Assembly (NCBI GenBank): GCA_036263455.1
Contig: DATAGZ010000006.1
Coordinates: 62,001-126,000, forward strand
DNA: 64,000 nt
Direction of reading: 5' to 3'
Origin: DATAGZ01 sp036263455
GTDB taxonomy: Bacteria > Pseudomonadota > Alphaproteobacteria > Dongiales > Dongiaceae
Position numbers and translations under genes: made by a program
Part shown: piece after piece, positions 52,322 to 59,375 of the stretch
Numbering within the stretch: position 1 is the first letter of the stretch
Layout of the letters: the number at the start of each line of letters is the position of its first letter
The notes under the pieces: model-generated
What the model was told of the DNA's origin: nothing
The model's database searches: none
What the model saw: the letters and a program-made list of their open reading frames with translations, nothing else

Positions 52322-53035
52322 TTATTTCTGTTTCAGTTGATTCTCGATCACGGTTCTGAAGGTGTCGAATCCTTCCGCACCGGCAATCTTCACCTTACCT
52401 ATGAAAAACGTGGGGGTGGCATCGACGCCATATTTATTGGCAGCATCGGTGCGCGAAGCGACGATCTTCTGGCGCAGAGCCTGGTCATTGAGGCATTGCT
52501 GAATTCCGGCATCGTCCATGCCGGCGCCCTTGGCCAGCTGGGTCAGAACCGGCTCGTATTGCTCGATCAGCCATTGATCCTGGTTGGAAAAAAAGAAATC
52601 GAGCGTCGCCGCGTACCGCAAGGCGGGCTGGCAATGGGCGAGCTGCTCCGCGGCCAATGCCGGCTTATTGAGGGGAAAGTCGCGGAAGATCCAGCGTACC
52701 TTGCCCGTATCGATATAGGTGCTCTTGATCTGCGGAAAAATGTCCTTGGCGAAATGGGCGCAATGCGGACAAGAGAGCGAGAAATATTCGATGATTGTCA
52801 CAGGCGCGTTAGGTTCGCCCATGGAAAGATCATCCGCGGCCGGAGACGGCGCGTTATCCACGACGGTACCTGCCGTGGTCGGCGTACCGGTCGTTGACTG
52901 GCCCTGCTGGTCCTGTGGCGCGGGAGAGATCGTGCTCAAGGACGATCCGTTATTGTGGAGAAAAAGAAAAACGCCCGCGATCGCCACCAGGACAATGACC
53001 GCGAGAACCACCAGCCTCTGTGCAGATTTAGTCAT
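52322..53035 (-). CDS. DsbA-family thiol oxidoreductase, membrane-anchored or exported
   Basis: This 237-residue protein has an N-terminal hydrophobic segment (residues 7-27) followed by a Ser/Thr/Pro/Gln linker. A thioredoxin-like domain with the DSBA insert follows, with active site CPHC at residues 89-92, the cis-Pro in GVDATPTFFIGK and an N-terminal EYFSLSCPHC strand. It probably oxidises or isomerises disulfides in the periplasm. The ATG at 53035 was chosen because it precedes the signal segment. It lies upstream of smc without a gap. Confidence 0.9.
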   Translation of the reverse strand: MTKSAQRLVVLAVIVLVAIAGVFLFLHNNGSSLSTISPAPQDQQGQSTTGTPTTAGTVVDNAPSPAADDLSMGEPNAPVTIIEYFSLSCPHCAHFAKDIFPQIKSTYIDTGKVRWIFRDFPLNKPALAAEQLAHCQPALRYAATLDFFFSNQDQWLIEQYEPVLTQLAKGAGMDDAGIQQCLNDQALRQKIVASRTDAANKYGVDATPTFFIGKVKIAGAEGFDTFRTVIENQLKQK

Positions 53036-53113
53036 GACCAGTGCTTGTTGCAGGATTCCCCCGGAGGTGCAAGAGGCGCGGCTCACGAGATAAAAAATCC
53101 GCAAAATCAATGG

Positions 53114-53605
53114 CTAGCGTCGGGTTTTTTCGCGTTGAGCCCGCGCGAGGGCGAATCGCTTTAGAGATTCCACGAGAGAGTTGGGCGAAAGACCGTCGAA
53201 CCCGGCGAGTGCCGTTCGTTCCTCGGCCGGGGTTAGCGGGCTCAGGCGCAAGGGGCGGCGAGAGGAGACCCGTCCATGTTCGATCCTGAGCCGCGTGACG
53301 GCACGATAGCCGAAATAACCATTCACCCGTTCGATCAGCTGACCCGTACGATGCTGGAGTTCGACGGCCAGAGCGCTGGTGCAGCGTACGCTCAGCGTCC
53401 CGTCGGCCTGCTTTCCCGTGGGAAAGCGTAGGGATAGCGGCATGATCTGCCCGGCATCTTCTGGCCCGACGATATCCTTCCAATGCGCCAGGAGACCGGC
53501 GAGCGCGAAGGAGCGTTCGCCCGTGGCCGCCACGACGATTTTGTCCACTTGGGCGCGCAGCGCCGCTGGCCCCTTGCCGCGATCCCGAAAAGGCGCTTTA
53601 GACAT
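53114..53605 (-). CDS. DUF721 / DciA-like protein
   Basis: This 163-residue basic protein contains the KH-like DUF721 region (LAGLLAHWKDIVGPEDAGQI, then GTLSVRCTSALAVELQHR and RVNGYFGYRAVTRLRI) with an unstructured Arg-rich tail. DUF721 includes DciA, the loader of replicative helicase in bacteria lacking DnaC. Its start codon lies only 5 bases from that of mutY on the other strand. Confidence 0.85.
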   Translation of the reverse strand: MSKAPFRDRGKGPAALRAQVDKIVVAATGERSFALAGLLAHWKDIVGPEDAGQIMPLSLRFPTGKQADGTLSVRCTSALAVELQHRTGQLIERVNGYFGYRAVTRLRIEHGRVSSRRPLRLSPLTPAEERTALAGFDGLSPNSLVESLKRFALARAQREKTRR

Positions 53606-53610
53606 GCGTC

Positions 53611-54660
53611 ATGATAGAAAACGCAACGCCACAAGACAAGATCGTCCGCGCATTGCTCCGCTGGTACGACCGGCACAAGCGTGTGCTGCCCTGGCGTTCC
53701 CCGCGCGGGCAAAAGCCCGATCCCTACAGAGTCTGGCTCAGCGAGATCATGCTCCAACAGACGAATGTCGCCAAGGTGCGGCCCTATTTCGAGCATTTCC
53801 TCTCGCGGTGGCCGAATGTCGCTTCGCTCGCTCGCGCCGATCTGGAGGAAGTTCTCCATGCCTGGCAGGGATTGGGCTATTATGCACGGGCGCGTCATCT
53901 GCTTGCCTGTGCTCAGGCTGTCTGCGCACATCATGGCGGCGTCTTTCCGGAGCGATACGAGGAACTGCGCTCGCTCCCGGGAATCGGCTCCTATACGGCG
54001 GGGGCGATCTGCGCGATCGCCTATGGCCAGTCCCGTGTCGCCATAGACGCGAATGTCGAGCGCGTTCTCGCCCGTCTCTTTCGCTGCGAGAGCCGGGCGG
54101 GCATCGAAGCGTGGGCCGACCGTGTGATGGATACGAAGCGCCCCGGCGATTTGCTTCAGGCGATGATGGATTTAGGCGCGAGCCTGTGCCAGGCGCGAAC
54201 GACGGATTGCGATGATTGCCCGCTCCAGAAACATTGCATGGCATATGCCGAGGGAGAGGTGCGCGCTTATCCCCGCAAAAAGCCTCGACAGCCTCGGCCA
54301 GAACGACACGGGATTGCCTTTTGGATGCAGGATCCCCACGGGCGGGTCGCGCTCCGCCGGCGTCCGCCTAAGGGATTGCTGGGCGGTCTCATGGAAGTGC
54401 CGGGCACGCCGTGGCGCGCGCATGCCTATACGGAGGAGGAGATGGCGGCGCAGGCTCCGCTTCAGGCGTCCTGGTCGAGGATTGAAGGTCGTGCCACGCA
54501 TGTTTTTACCCATTTCGCCCTGCACACCACCATTTATGCCTGCCGGGTGCCGCGTGTTCTGCCAGGCTATGAATGGGTCTCCATGGATGAACTGTCGGCG
54601 CATGCTTTATCGAGCCTGACCAAGAAAATCATCGCCAGGGTCCGCGCGGCCTTTCCCTGA
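53611..54660 (+). CDS. mutY: Adenine DNA glycosylase
   Basis: MutY removes adenine mispaired with 8-oxoguanine. The 349-residue protein has the catalytic Glu45 in WLSEIMLQQTNVAKV, the helix-hairpin-helix motif LPGIGSYTAGAI with catalytic Asp146 in AIDANVERV, and the 4Fe-4S loop C-X6-C-X2-C-X5-C (CQARTTDCDDCPLQKHC). A C-terminal NUDIX-like 8-oxoG recognition domain includes VFTHFALHTTIYAC. The ATG at 53611 lacks a clear Shine-Dalgarno sequence and starts 5 bases from the divergent DUF721 gene. Confidence 0.96.
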   Translation: MIENATPQDKIVRALLRWYDRHKRVLPWRSPRGQKPDPYRVWLSEIMLQQTNVAKVRPYFEHFLSRWPNVASLARADLEEVLHAWQGLGYYARARHLLACAQAVCAHHGGVFPERYEELRSLPGIGSYTAGAICAIAYGQSRVAIDANVERVLARLFRCESRAGIEAWADRVMDTKRPGDLLQAMMDLGASLCQARTTDCDDCPLQKHCMAYAEGEVRAYPRKKPRQPRPERHGIAFWMQDPHGRVALRRRPPKGLLGGLMEVPGTPWRAHAYTEEEMAAQAPLQASWSRIEGRATHVFTHFALHTTIYACRVPRVLPGYEWVSMDELSAHALSSLTKKIIARVRAAFP

Positions 54661-54683
54661 GGGCGGCGGTTCGGTCTCTAGGG

Positions 54684-55772
54684 TTATTGCGCGATTTCAG
54701 CGCGCAGCTGCTGGCGCAGATAATCGATCGGCACAAGGCTACCCTCCCGCTCGAAGCACCAGAATTGCCAGCCGTTGCAGCTTGGCGCTCCCTGCACGAG
54801 GGCGCCGACCTGGTGAATGGAGCCCCGATACTCGGCGGAGATAAGCGTGCCGTCCGCCCGTACCTTCGCGCGCCAGCGCTTGTTGGGACTTTGGAGGACC
54901 GTGCCGGCTTCGAGCAGGCCGCGCTCGACCAGCCAGCCGAAAGGAATGCGCGGTTCCTCCCGCTTGGCGGGCGGCAGGGCCGCGTCGCTCTCCGCTAGGG
55001 GGCGAACAGCGGCGATGCGCTTCTCGGCGGCGGCGATATAGGCCGCTTCTCGTTCAATGCCGATGAAATGCCTGCGCAGACGTTTGGCGACAGCCCCGGT
55101 GGTCCCGGTGCCGAAGAAGGGGTCGAGTACGATATCTCCCGGCTGGGTCGCGGCCATCAGACAGCGGGCAAGCAGCGCCTCTGGCTTCTGGGTGGGGTGA
55201 ACCTTCTTACCATCCCTGCTCTTGAGCCGTTCGCTGCCGGTGCAAATCGGAATAAGCCAGTCCGAGCGCATCTGCACCTCGTCATTGAGGTTTTTGAGGG
55301 TCTCGTAATTGAATCGGTAGCCGGCATCCTTGCTCTTGGCGCACCAGATCAAGGTTTCATGCGCGTTGGTGAAGCGCGTGCCCCGGAAGTTGGGCATGGG
55401 ATTGTGCTTGCGCCAGATGATATCGTTCAGGATCCAGAAGCCCATATCCTGGAGCTGGGTCCCCAGCCGAAAAATGTTGTGGTAGGAGCCGATCACCCAC
55501 AGAGTGGCTTCGTCTTTCATGACGCGCCGGCATTCCGAGAGCCAGGCGCGGGAAAATTCGTCATAGGTCCGGTAGTCGGCGAACTTGTCCCATTCCTCGT
55601 CGACGGAATGGACGGGGGAGGCGTCGGGACGGGTCAGGGCCTGGTTTTGAAGCTGGAGGTTATAGGGGGGATCGGCGAATACCATGTCCACGCTGGTGTC
55701 GGGGAGGGTGCGGAGCTCGGCGATCACATCTCCGGCAAGGATAGTGTCGAGGCATTTCGGGGAAGCTTTCAT
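54684..55772 (-). CDS. ccrM: Cell-cycle DNA methyltransferase CcrM (GANTC)
   Basis: CcrM methylates adenine in GANTC and couples methylation state to the cell cycle. The 362-residue beta-class enzyme has the catalytic DPPY (residues 34-37) before the target region. The AdoMet motif FFGTGTTGAVAKRL lies near residue 218, and a C-terminal extension of about 90 residues (ending YLRQQLRAEIAQ) is characteristic of CcrM/HinfI-type enzymes. The upstream 64 bases contain two GANTC sites. It is convergent with mutY (23 bases between stops) and downstream of rnhB. Confidence 0.95.
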   Translation of the reverse strand: MKASPKCLDTILAGDVIAELRTLPDTSVDMVFADPPYNLQLQNQALTRPDASPVHSVDEEWDKFADYRTYDEFSRAWLSECRRVMKDEATLWVIGSYHNIFRLGTQLQDMGFWILNDIIWRKHNPMPNFRGTRFTNAHETLIWCAKSKDAGYRFNYETLKNLNDEVQMRSDWLIPICTGSERLKSRDGKKVHPTQKPEALLARCLMAATQPGDIVLDPFFGTGTTGAVAKRLRRHFIGIEREAAYIAAAEKRIAAVRPLAESDAALPPAKREEPRIPFGWLVERGLLEAGTVLQSPNKRWRAKVRADGTLISAEYRGSIHQVGALVQGAPSCNGWQFWCFEREGSLVPIDYLRQQLRAEIAQ

Positions 55773-55779
55773 GGAGCCA

Positions 55780-55837
55780 TCCTGCCTTGGCCGGTGAATC
55801 TCGTCAAGGATTTCTGATAAAAATAATCAATAGAATC
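55780..55837 (-). promoter_or_regulatory. ccrM promoter region with two GANTC sites
   Basis: Reading toward ccrM, TTGACG (55804-55809 on the plus strand), a 17-base spacer and CAGGAT lead almost to the ATG. A GATTC (plus GAATC, 55796-55800) begins two bases inside the spacer, next to the -35. A second GATTC (plus GAATC, 55833-55837) lies 37 bases farther upstream, overlapping the rnhB stop. In Caulobacter, methylation of such sites silences the ccrM promoter. Confidence 0.55.
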
Positions 55838-56462
55838 AGATAAATGGGAGATTTAATTGAGAAATTGGATGAAAAGAAGTTCGATGATGGATCGTTGGTC
55901 CGAGGCGGCTCAGCGCCTCAAGATGAGCGGGAGTGGCGTAGCCGACATTAGTTTCCCATTCATAGCCAGGATGGTCGTGGGCGAGTAGCCGCATCAATCG
56001 GTCCCGGTGCACCTTGGCGAGGATGGAGGCGGCGGCGATCGAAAGGCTGCGATCGTCTCCCGCGACGATCGTCCGGATTTCAATCCCCGGCAGCTCAGGT
56101 GCCCGATTTCCATCCACCAGGGCAATCTCAGGCGTTTGCTCGAGATCATCGAGCGCCCGGCGCATCGCAAGGAAGCTCGCCTGCAGAATATTGATACGGT
56201 CTATCTCGGTAACGCTCGCAGCGCCGATAGCGAAAGGAATGCGCGCCCGTAATTCCTGCGCGATCTCCTCGCGGGCGGGTGGCGCTAGCTTTTTTGAATC
56301 CTGGATGCGCCGGCGTAACCAAGGCGGGCAATTCTGGTAGGTGACGATGGCGGCGGCGGCTACGACCGGTCCGGCGAGCGGCCCGCGTCCAACTTCGTCC
56401 ATCCCGCAAATGACCCGCCCAAGGCGGAGCCCCGCCTGAATCTCATGACGGAAGTCCGGCAT
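55836..56462 (-). CDS. rnhB: Ribonuclease HII
   Basis: RNase HII nicks RNA-DNA hybrids and removes misincorporated ribonucleotides. The 208-residue protein has the catalytic Asp22-Glu23 in GMDEVGRGPLAGPV, a further Asp in ALVDGNRAPEL and the AAASILAKVHRDRLM helix. It lies upstream of ccrM on the same strand with 63 bases between. The 163 bases upstream of it hold a terminator for ibpA and a TTAACCA half-site that might bind CtrA. Confidence 0.95.
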   Translation of the reverse strand: MPDFRHEIQAGLRLGRVICGMDEVGRGPLAGPVVAAAAIVTYQNCPPWLRRRIQDSKKLAPPAREEIAQELRARIPFAIGAASVTEIDRINILQASFLAMRRALDDLEQTPEIALVDGNRAPELPGIEIRTIVAGDDRSLSIAAASILAKVHRDRLMRLLAHDHPGYEWETNVGYATPAHLEALSRLGPTIHHRTSFHPISQLNLPFI

Positions 56463-56584
56463 GCCGGCACTCTGCGGCGAACCCAGGGCTCCGTCAAGCC
56501 TTAACCAAATCTTCTAGAAAAGCACATAAGGTGGTCTTGCGGCTTGTGCTGCCGCCTGGATCCTCGTGGTCCAGTAGCCTCCCT

Positions 56585-56618
56585 GTTAAAAACTTGCCGC
56601 CGGGCCTGGCCCGGCGGC
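56585..56618 (-). terminator. Terminator of ibpA-type gene
   Basis: A perfect inverted repeat, GCCGCCGGG (56596-56604) and CCCGGCGGC (56610-56618) with loop CCTGG, followed on the minus strand by AAGTTTTTAAC. The hairpin lies just after the ibpA stop. Confidence 0.85.
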
Positions 56619-56625
56619 ATTTGTT

Positions 56626-57078
56626 TTAGGCCGCGTGATCGATGGTTTGCTGCGGTTGGCTTGCGCCAGCGACTTTGATCTGACGCGGCTTCATCGCCTC
56701 GGGGATTTCCCGCACGAGATCGATGTGCAGCAAGCCGTTCTCCAACCGGGCGCCTTCGACCTTGATATGGTCAGCCAGCTGGAAGCGCCGCTCAAAGGCG
56801 CGTCCCGCAATGCCTCGGTAGAGATATTCGCGCTTATCATCACCATTTTTCACCTTGCCGGTGACCAGGAGCAAATTTTCCTGGGCAGTAATGGCGATGT
56901 CATCCTCGCCGAAGCCGGCCACCGCCATGGTCAGCCGGTATTTGTCATCGGCAAGCCGCTCTATGTTGTAAGGCGGGTATGCCGGCTGGTCGTTCTGCAG
57001 CGTGGCATCGAACATGTCACGCAACCGGTCAAAACCGATAGTGGACCTAAATAACGGCGTAAAATCAAACTGTTGCAT
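56626..57078 (-). CDS. ibpA: Small heat-shock protein Hsp20/IbpA
   Basis: This small heat-shock chaperone of 150 residues holds unfolding proteins. Its alpha-crystallin domain runs from YPPYNIERLADDKYRLTMAV (about residue 32) to NGLLHIDLVREIPEAM, with an N-terminal MQQFDFTPLFRSTIGFDRL typical of IbpA. The ATG at 57078 is preceded by GGAGG; an upstream ATG at 57108 would place that Shine-Dalgarno and a leader hairpin inside the gene. A heat-shock promoter and two leader hairpins lie upstream, and a strong terminator follows. Confidence 0.93.
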   Translation of the reverse strand: MQQFDFTPLFRSTIGFDRLRDMFDATLQNDQPAYPPYNIERLADDKYRLTMAVAGFGEDDIAITAQENLLLVTGKVKNGDDKREYLYRGIAGRAFERRFQLADHIKVEGARLENGLLHIDLVREIPEAMKPRQIKVAGASQPQQTIDHAA

Positions 57079-57086
57079 AAAAACCT

Positions 57087-57135
57087 CCATATCCTTGTGA
57101 AGCAACATGGTCTCCCAGTCCTTTCAGGCACCGGG
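57087..57135 (-). promoter_or_regulatory. Candidate RNA thermometer (ROSE-like) in the ibpA leader
   Basis: On the minus strand the leader folds into two hairpins. The first is CCCGGTGCCT/AGGACTGGG (57135-57114). The second is CCATGTTGCTT/AAGGATATGG (57110-57087), which pairs completely except for a bulged G inside TTGCT and traps the first GG of the GGAGG Shine-Dalgarno. A UUGCU block with an unpaired G facing the ribosome site is the hallmark of ROSE thermometers, which melt on heating. Confidence 0.6.
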
Positions 57136-57145
57136 TAAAAAAGAG

Positions 57146-57171
57146 ATAGGAAGCGTCTCACCGTTTTCAAG
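57146..57171 (-). promoter_or_regulatory. Heat-shock (RpoH, sigma-32) promoter of ibpA
   Basis: On the minus strand CTTG (57171-57168), exactly 17 bases, then CCTAT (57150-57146), matching the alphaproteobacterial RpoH consensus CTTG-N17-CYTAT. The -35 extends as CTTGAAAA. It predicts a leader of about 60 bases. Confidence 0.75.
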
Positions 57172-57208
57172 GTTGCCAATTATCCTCAGGCGCGGCACAA
57201 GGTAATAA

Positions 57209-57625
57209 ATGGTTGTCGAATTCTTCGATCCGCTTATGGATCAAACCATCGCCATGCTGGAAGAAGCGCGCGCGTATGTCGCGGAGGAGGGGCCTCGCGA
57301 GCGAATGGATCTCTCCGTGGAGGTGGGGCTCAGCGCCAGCGTGGAATCGATGCGCGTGGTATCTCGGCTCACCCAGGTCATGGCATGGATCCTTACCCAG
57401 CGTGCCGTTCTTCATGGAGAAATGACGGCCGATGAGGCCAAGGAACCTCAGCAGCGCCTGGGCGGGCTGGAATTATGCATGAACAATGGTGCGGCGGCAG
57501 ATCGGCGCCTTCCGGCCAAGCTGCGGTCCCTCCTGACCCGTTCTTACGAGCTTTATTGCAGGGTCGAGCGACTGGACCGGACACATAACGATCGGCAGCC
57601 TGCGCCGTTCACGCGCGAACAATGA
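57209..57625 (+). CDS. DUF1465 protein
   Basis: This 138-residue helical protein has the core FFDPLMDQTIAMLEEARAYV, VVSRLTQVMAWILTQRAVLH and RLPAKLRSLLTRSYELYCRV. It corresponds to DUF1465, a family of unknown function mostly restricted to alphaproteobacteria and often encoded near cell-cycle genes. It is divergent from ibpA and tail to tail with iolB (40 bases). Confidence 0.8.
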   Translation: MVVEFFDPLMDQTIAMLEEARAYVAEEGPRERMDLSVEVGLSASVESMRVVSRLTQVMAWILTQRAVLHGEMTADEAKEPQQRLGGLELCMNNGAAADRRLPAKLRSLLTRSYELYCRVERLDRTHNDRQPAPFTREQ

Positions 57626-57665
57626 CGTCAGGGCGAGACTGACTTGGCCTCAGCTGTCCGTGTGC

Positions 57666-58481
57666 TCAGCGGGCCTTCGCGAGCATCCATTCGTGCGCGG
57701 GGTCGTTCTTGAAGATCCAGCGCCGCTCCGGCCCGGCCATGACATTGAGATAATAGAGGTTGTAGCCATGCGCTGCGCCTACGGGATGATACCCGCGCGG
57801 CACCAGCACGACATCGCCGTCCTCGACCGCCATAGTCTCGTCGATATCGCGGCTATCGGTATAGACCCGCTGGAAGGCAAAACCCTGAGGCGGGTCGATG
57901 CGGTGATAATAGGTTTCCTCGAGCTGCGTTTCATGAGGCGGCGCGGCGCGGTCATGCTTGTGCGGCGGATAGGAGGACCAGTGTCCCGCCGGCGTATAGA
58001 CCTCGACCACGAGCAGCCGCCCGGCTGGGACATTGTCGGGCAGGATATTATGCACGACCCGGGTATTGGTGCCGCTCCCGCGGGTTTCCACACCGACGTC
58101 GGAAGGGTGGATCAAGCGCAGAGCGGGGGACTGTTCCGCGCGGGGAGCCGCGCATAATGCGATCTCTGCCGGTCCTTCCGCATGGATCGAAAAAGACTCG
58201 CCTGGCGGGACATAGAGAGCATAGGGGCGGCGACCATCGAACAGGTGCTCGCGCTCGCCGATGATCCCAAAATCTTCTTTGCCCGCACGCAGGTGGATCT
58301 TGCCCGTCAAGAGAACCAGGCACCGTTCCTTATCCGCCTCGGCGGCAAACGCGAGCGTCTGCCTCGCTATTAGCTGAAATACTTCGAAGCCGACATATTT
58401 CCATCCCGCGCTCTCGGGCGTGATTAGCAGGACCCGGCCGCTCTGCTCGGGCGCATGCGTTTTAACCAGCAGTTTCGCCAT
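57666..58481 (-). CDS. iolB: 5-deoxy-glucuronate isomerase
   Basis: IolB isomerises 5-deoxy-D-glucuronate to 2-deoxy-5-keto-D-gluconate in myo-inositol breakdown. The 271-residue bicupin has the metal-binding stretch SSYPPHKHDRAAPPHETQLE and EETYYHRIDPPQGFAFQRVY, and the C-terminal VPRGYHPVGAAHGYNLYYLN. It is the last of four iol genes read leftward, 3 bases after iolE. Confidence 0.95.
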   Translation of the reverse strand: MAKLLVKTHAPEQSGRVLLITPESAGWKYVGFEVFQLIARQTLAFAAEADKERCLVLLTGKIHLRAGKEDFGIIGEREHLFDGRRPYALYVPPGESFSIHAEGPAEIALCAAPRAEQSPALRLIHPSDVGVETRGSGTNTRVVHNILPDNVPAGRLLVVEVYTPAGHWSSYPPHKHDRAAPPHETQLEETYYHRIDPPQGFAFQRVYTDSRDIDETMAVEDGDVVLVPRGYHPVGAAHGYNLYYLNVMAGPERRWIFKNDPAHEWMLAKAR

Positions 58482-58484
58482 GGC

Positions 58485-59375
58485 TTATTCTAACATGCCC
58501 ACCGCTTCCGCCAAGCGCCGCAGATTGGCGTATCCCAATGCGGCATAGCGGGCCGGATTGGCCTTGAGCGGGTCTTGCTCCGCCTCGACCACCAGCCAGC
58601 CTTCATAGCGGTGTGGTTTCATCGCGGCAAAGACCTCGGCAAAGGGCACGTCGCCGTCGCCAGGCACGGTGAACACGCCGGCGACTACCGCTTCCATGAA
58701 GCTCCACTCCTGCCGGCGTACCTCGTCGCATACCGCTAGCCTGACATCCTTACAATGGATGTGTGCGATACGGTCGCGGTAGTCGCGGGCGATCTTTACA
58801 GGGTCCGCACCCGCGAAGGTCGCGTGGCCGGTATCGAGCAGAAGAGAAAGATGGGGGCCAGCATTCCCCATGAGCAAGCGAATATCTTCTTCGCTTTGGA
58901 TCACCGTCCCCATGTGATGGTGGTAAGCAAGCTGCATACCAAAGCCGCTTACATACGCACCCACCTCGTTAAGCTTGCGGGCCAGTCCGCGAATCTGCTC
59001 CGGCGTGAGTCGCGGTCTTGCGGCTAGCGGAGCGGATCGGTCGCCATGGATGGCGCCGGTCGTCTCGGCGATGATCAGAACCGTGCAGCCCATATCAGCG
59101 AGAAGCCGGCGGTGCGCTTCTATTGCGGCAATTTCTTCGGTCACGCTGCGGGTAAGAAGCTGGCTGGAGTACCATCCCGACACCAGGGCGAGCCCGTGGT
59201 GCGCCAGCAAAGGACGCAATGTTTCGGCTTCACGCGGGAACTTGCTTCCGAGCTCGATCCCCTCAAAGCCAGCCTGACGTGCCTCGGTGAGGCACGTCTC
59301 GAGGCTGGTTTTCCCGCCGAGTTCGGGAAAATCGTCGCTGGACCAGGCGATGGGGTTGGTGCCGAAACGGATCAT
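58485..59375 (-). CDS. iolE: Myo-inosose-2 dehydratase
   Basis: IolE dehydrates 2-keto-myo-inositol to 3D-trihydroxycyclohexane-1,2-dione. The 296-residue protein is a TIM-barrel of the AP-endonuclease-2 fold. It starts MIRFGTNPIAWSSDDFPELG, has YHHHMGTVIQSEEDIRLLM and DTGHATFAGADPVKI as metal-ligand regions and ends in EGWLVVEAEQDP. The ATG at 59375 has GAGGAAG upstream and overlaps the iolD stop (ATGA). Confidence 0.94.
   Translation of the reverse strand: MIRFGTNPIAWSSDDFPELGGKTSLETCLTEARQAGFEGIELGSKFPREAETLRPLLAHHGLALVSGWYSSQLLTRSVTEEIAAIEAHRRLLADMGCTVLIIAETTGAIHGDRSAPLAARPRLTPEQIRGLARKLNEVGAYVSGFGMQLAYHHHMGTVIQSEEDIRLLMGNAGPHLSLLLDTGHATFAGADPVKIARDYRDRIAHIHCKDVRLAVCDEVRRQEWSFMEAVVAGVFTVPGDGDVPFAEVFAAMKPHRYEGWLVVEAEQDPLKANPARYAALGYANLRRLAEAVGMLE

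Noticed and set aside
56501..56507. CtrA box (TTAACCA) upstream of rnhB
   Set aside because: Only a half-site; the second TTAA at the expected spacing is missing.
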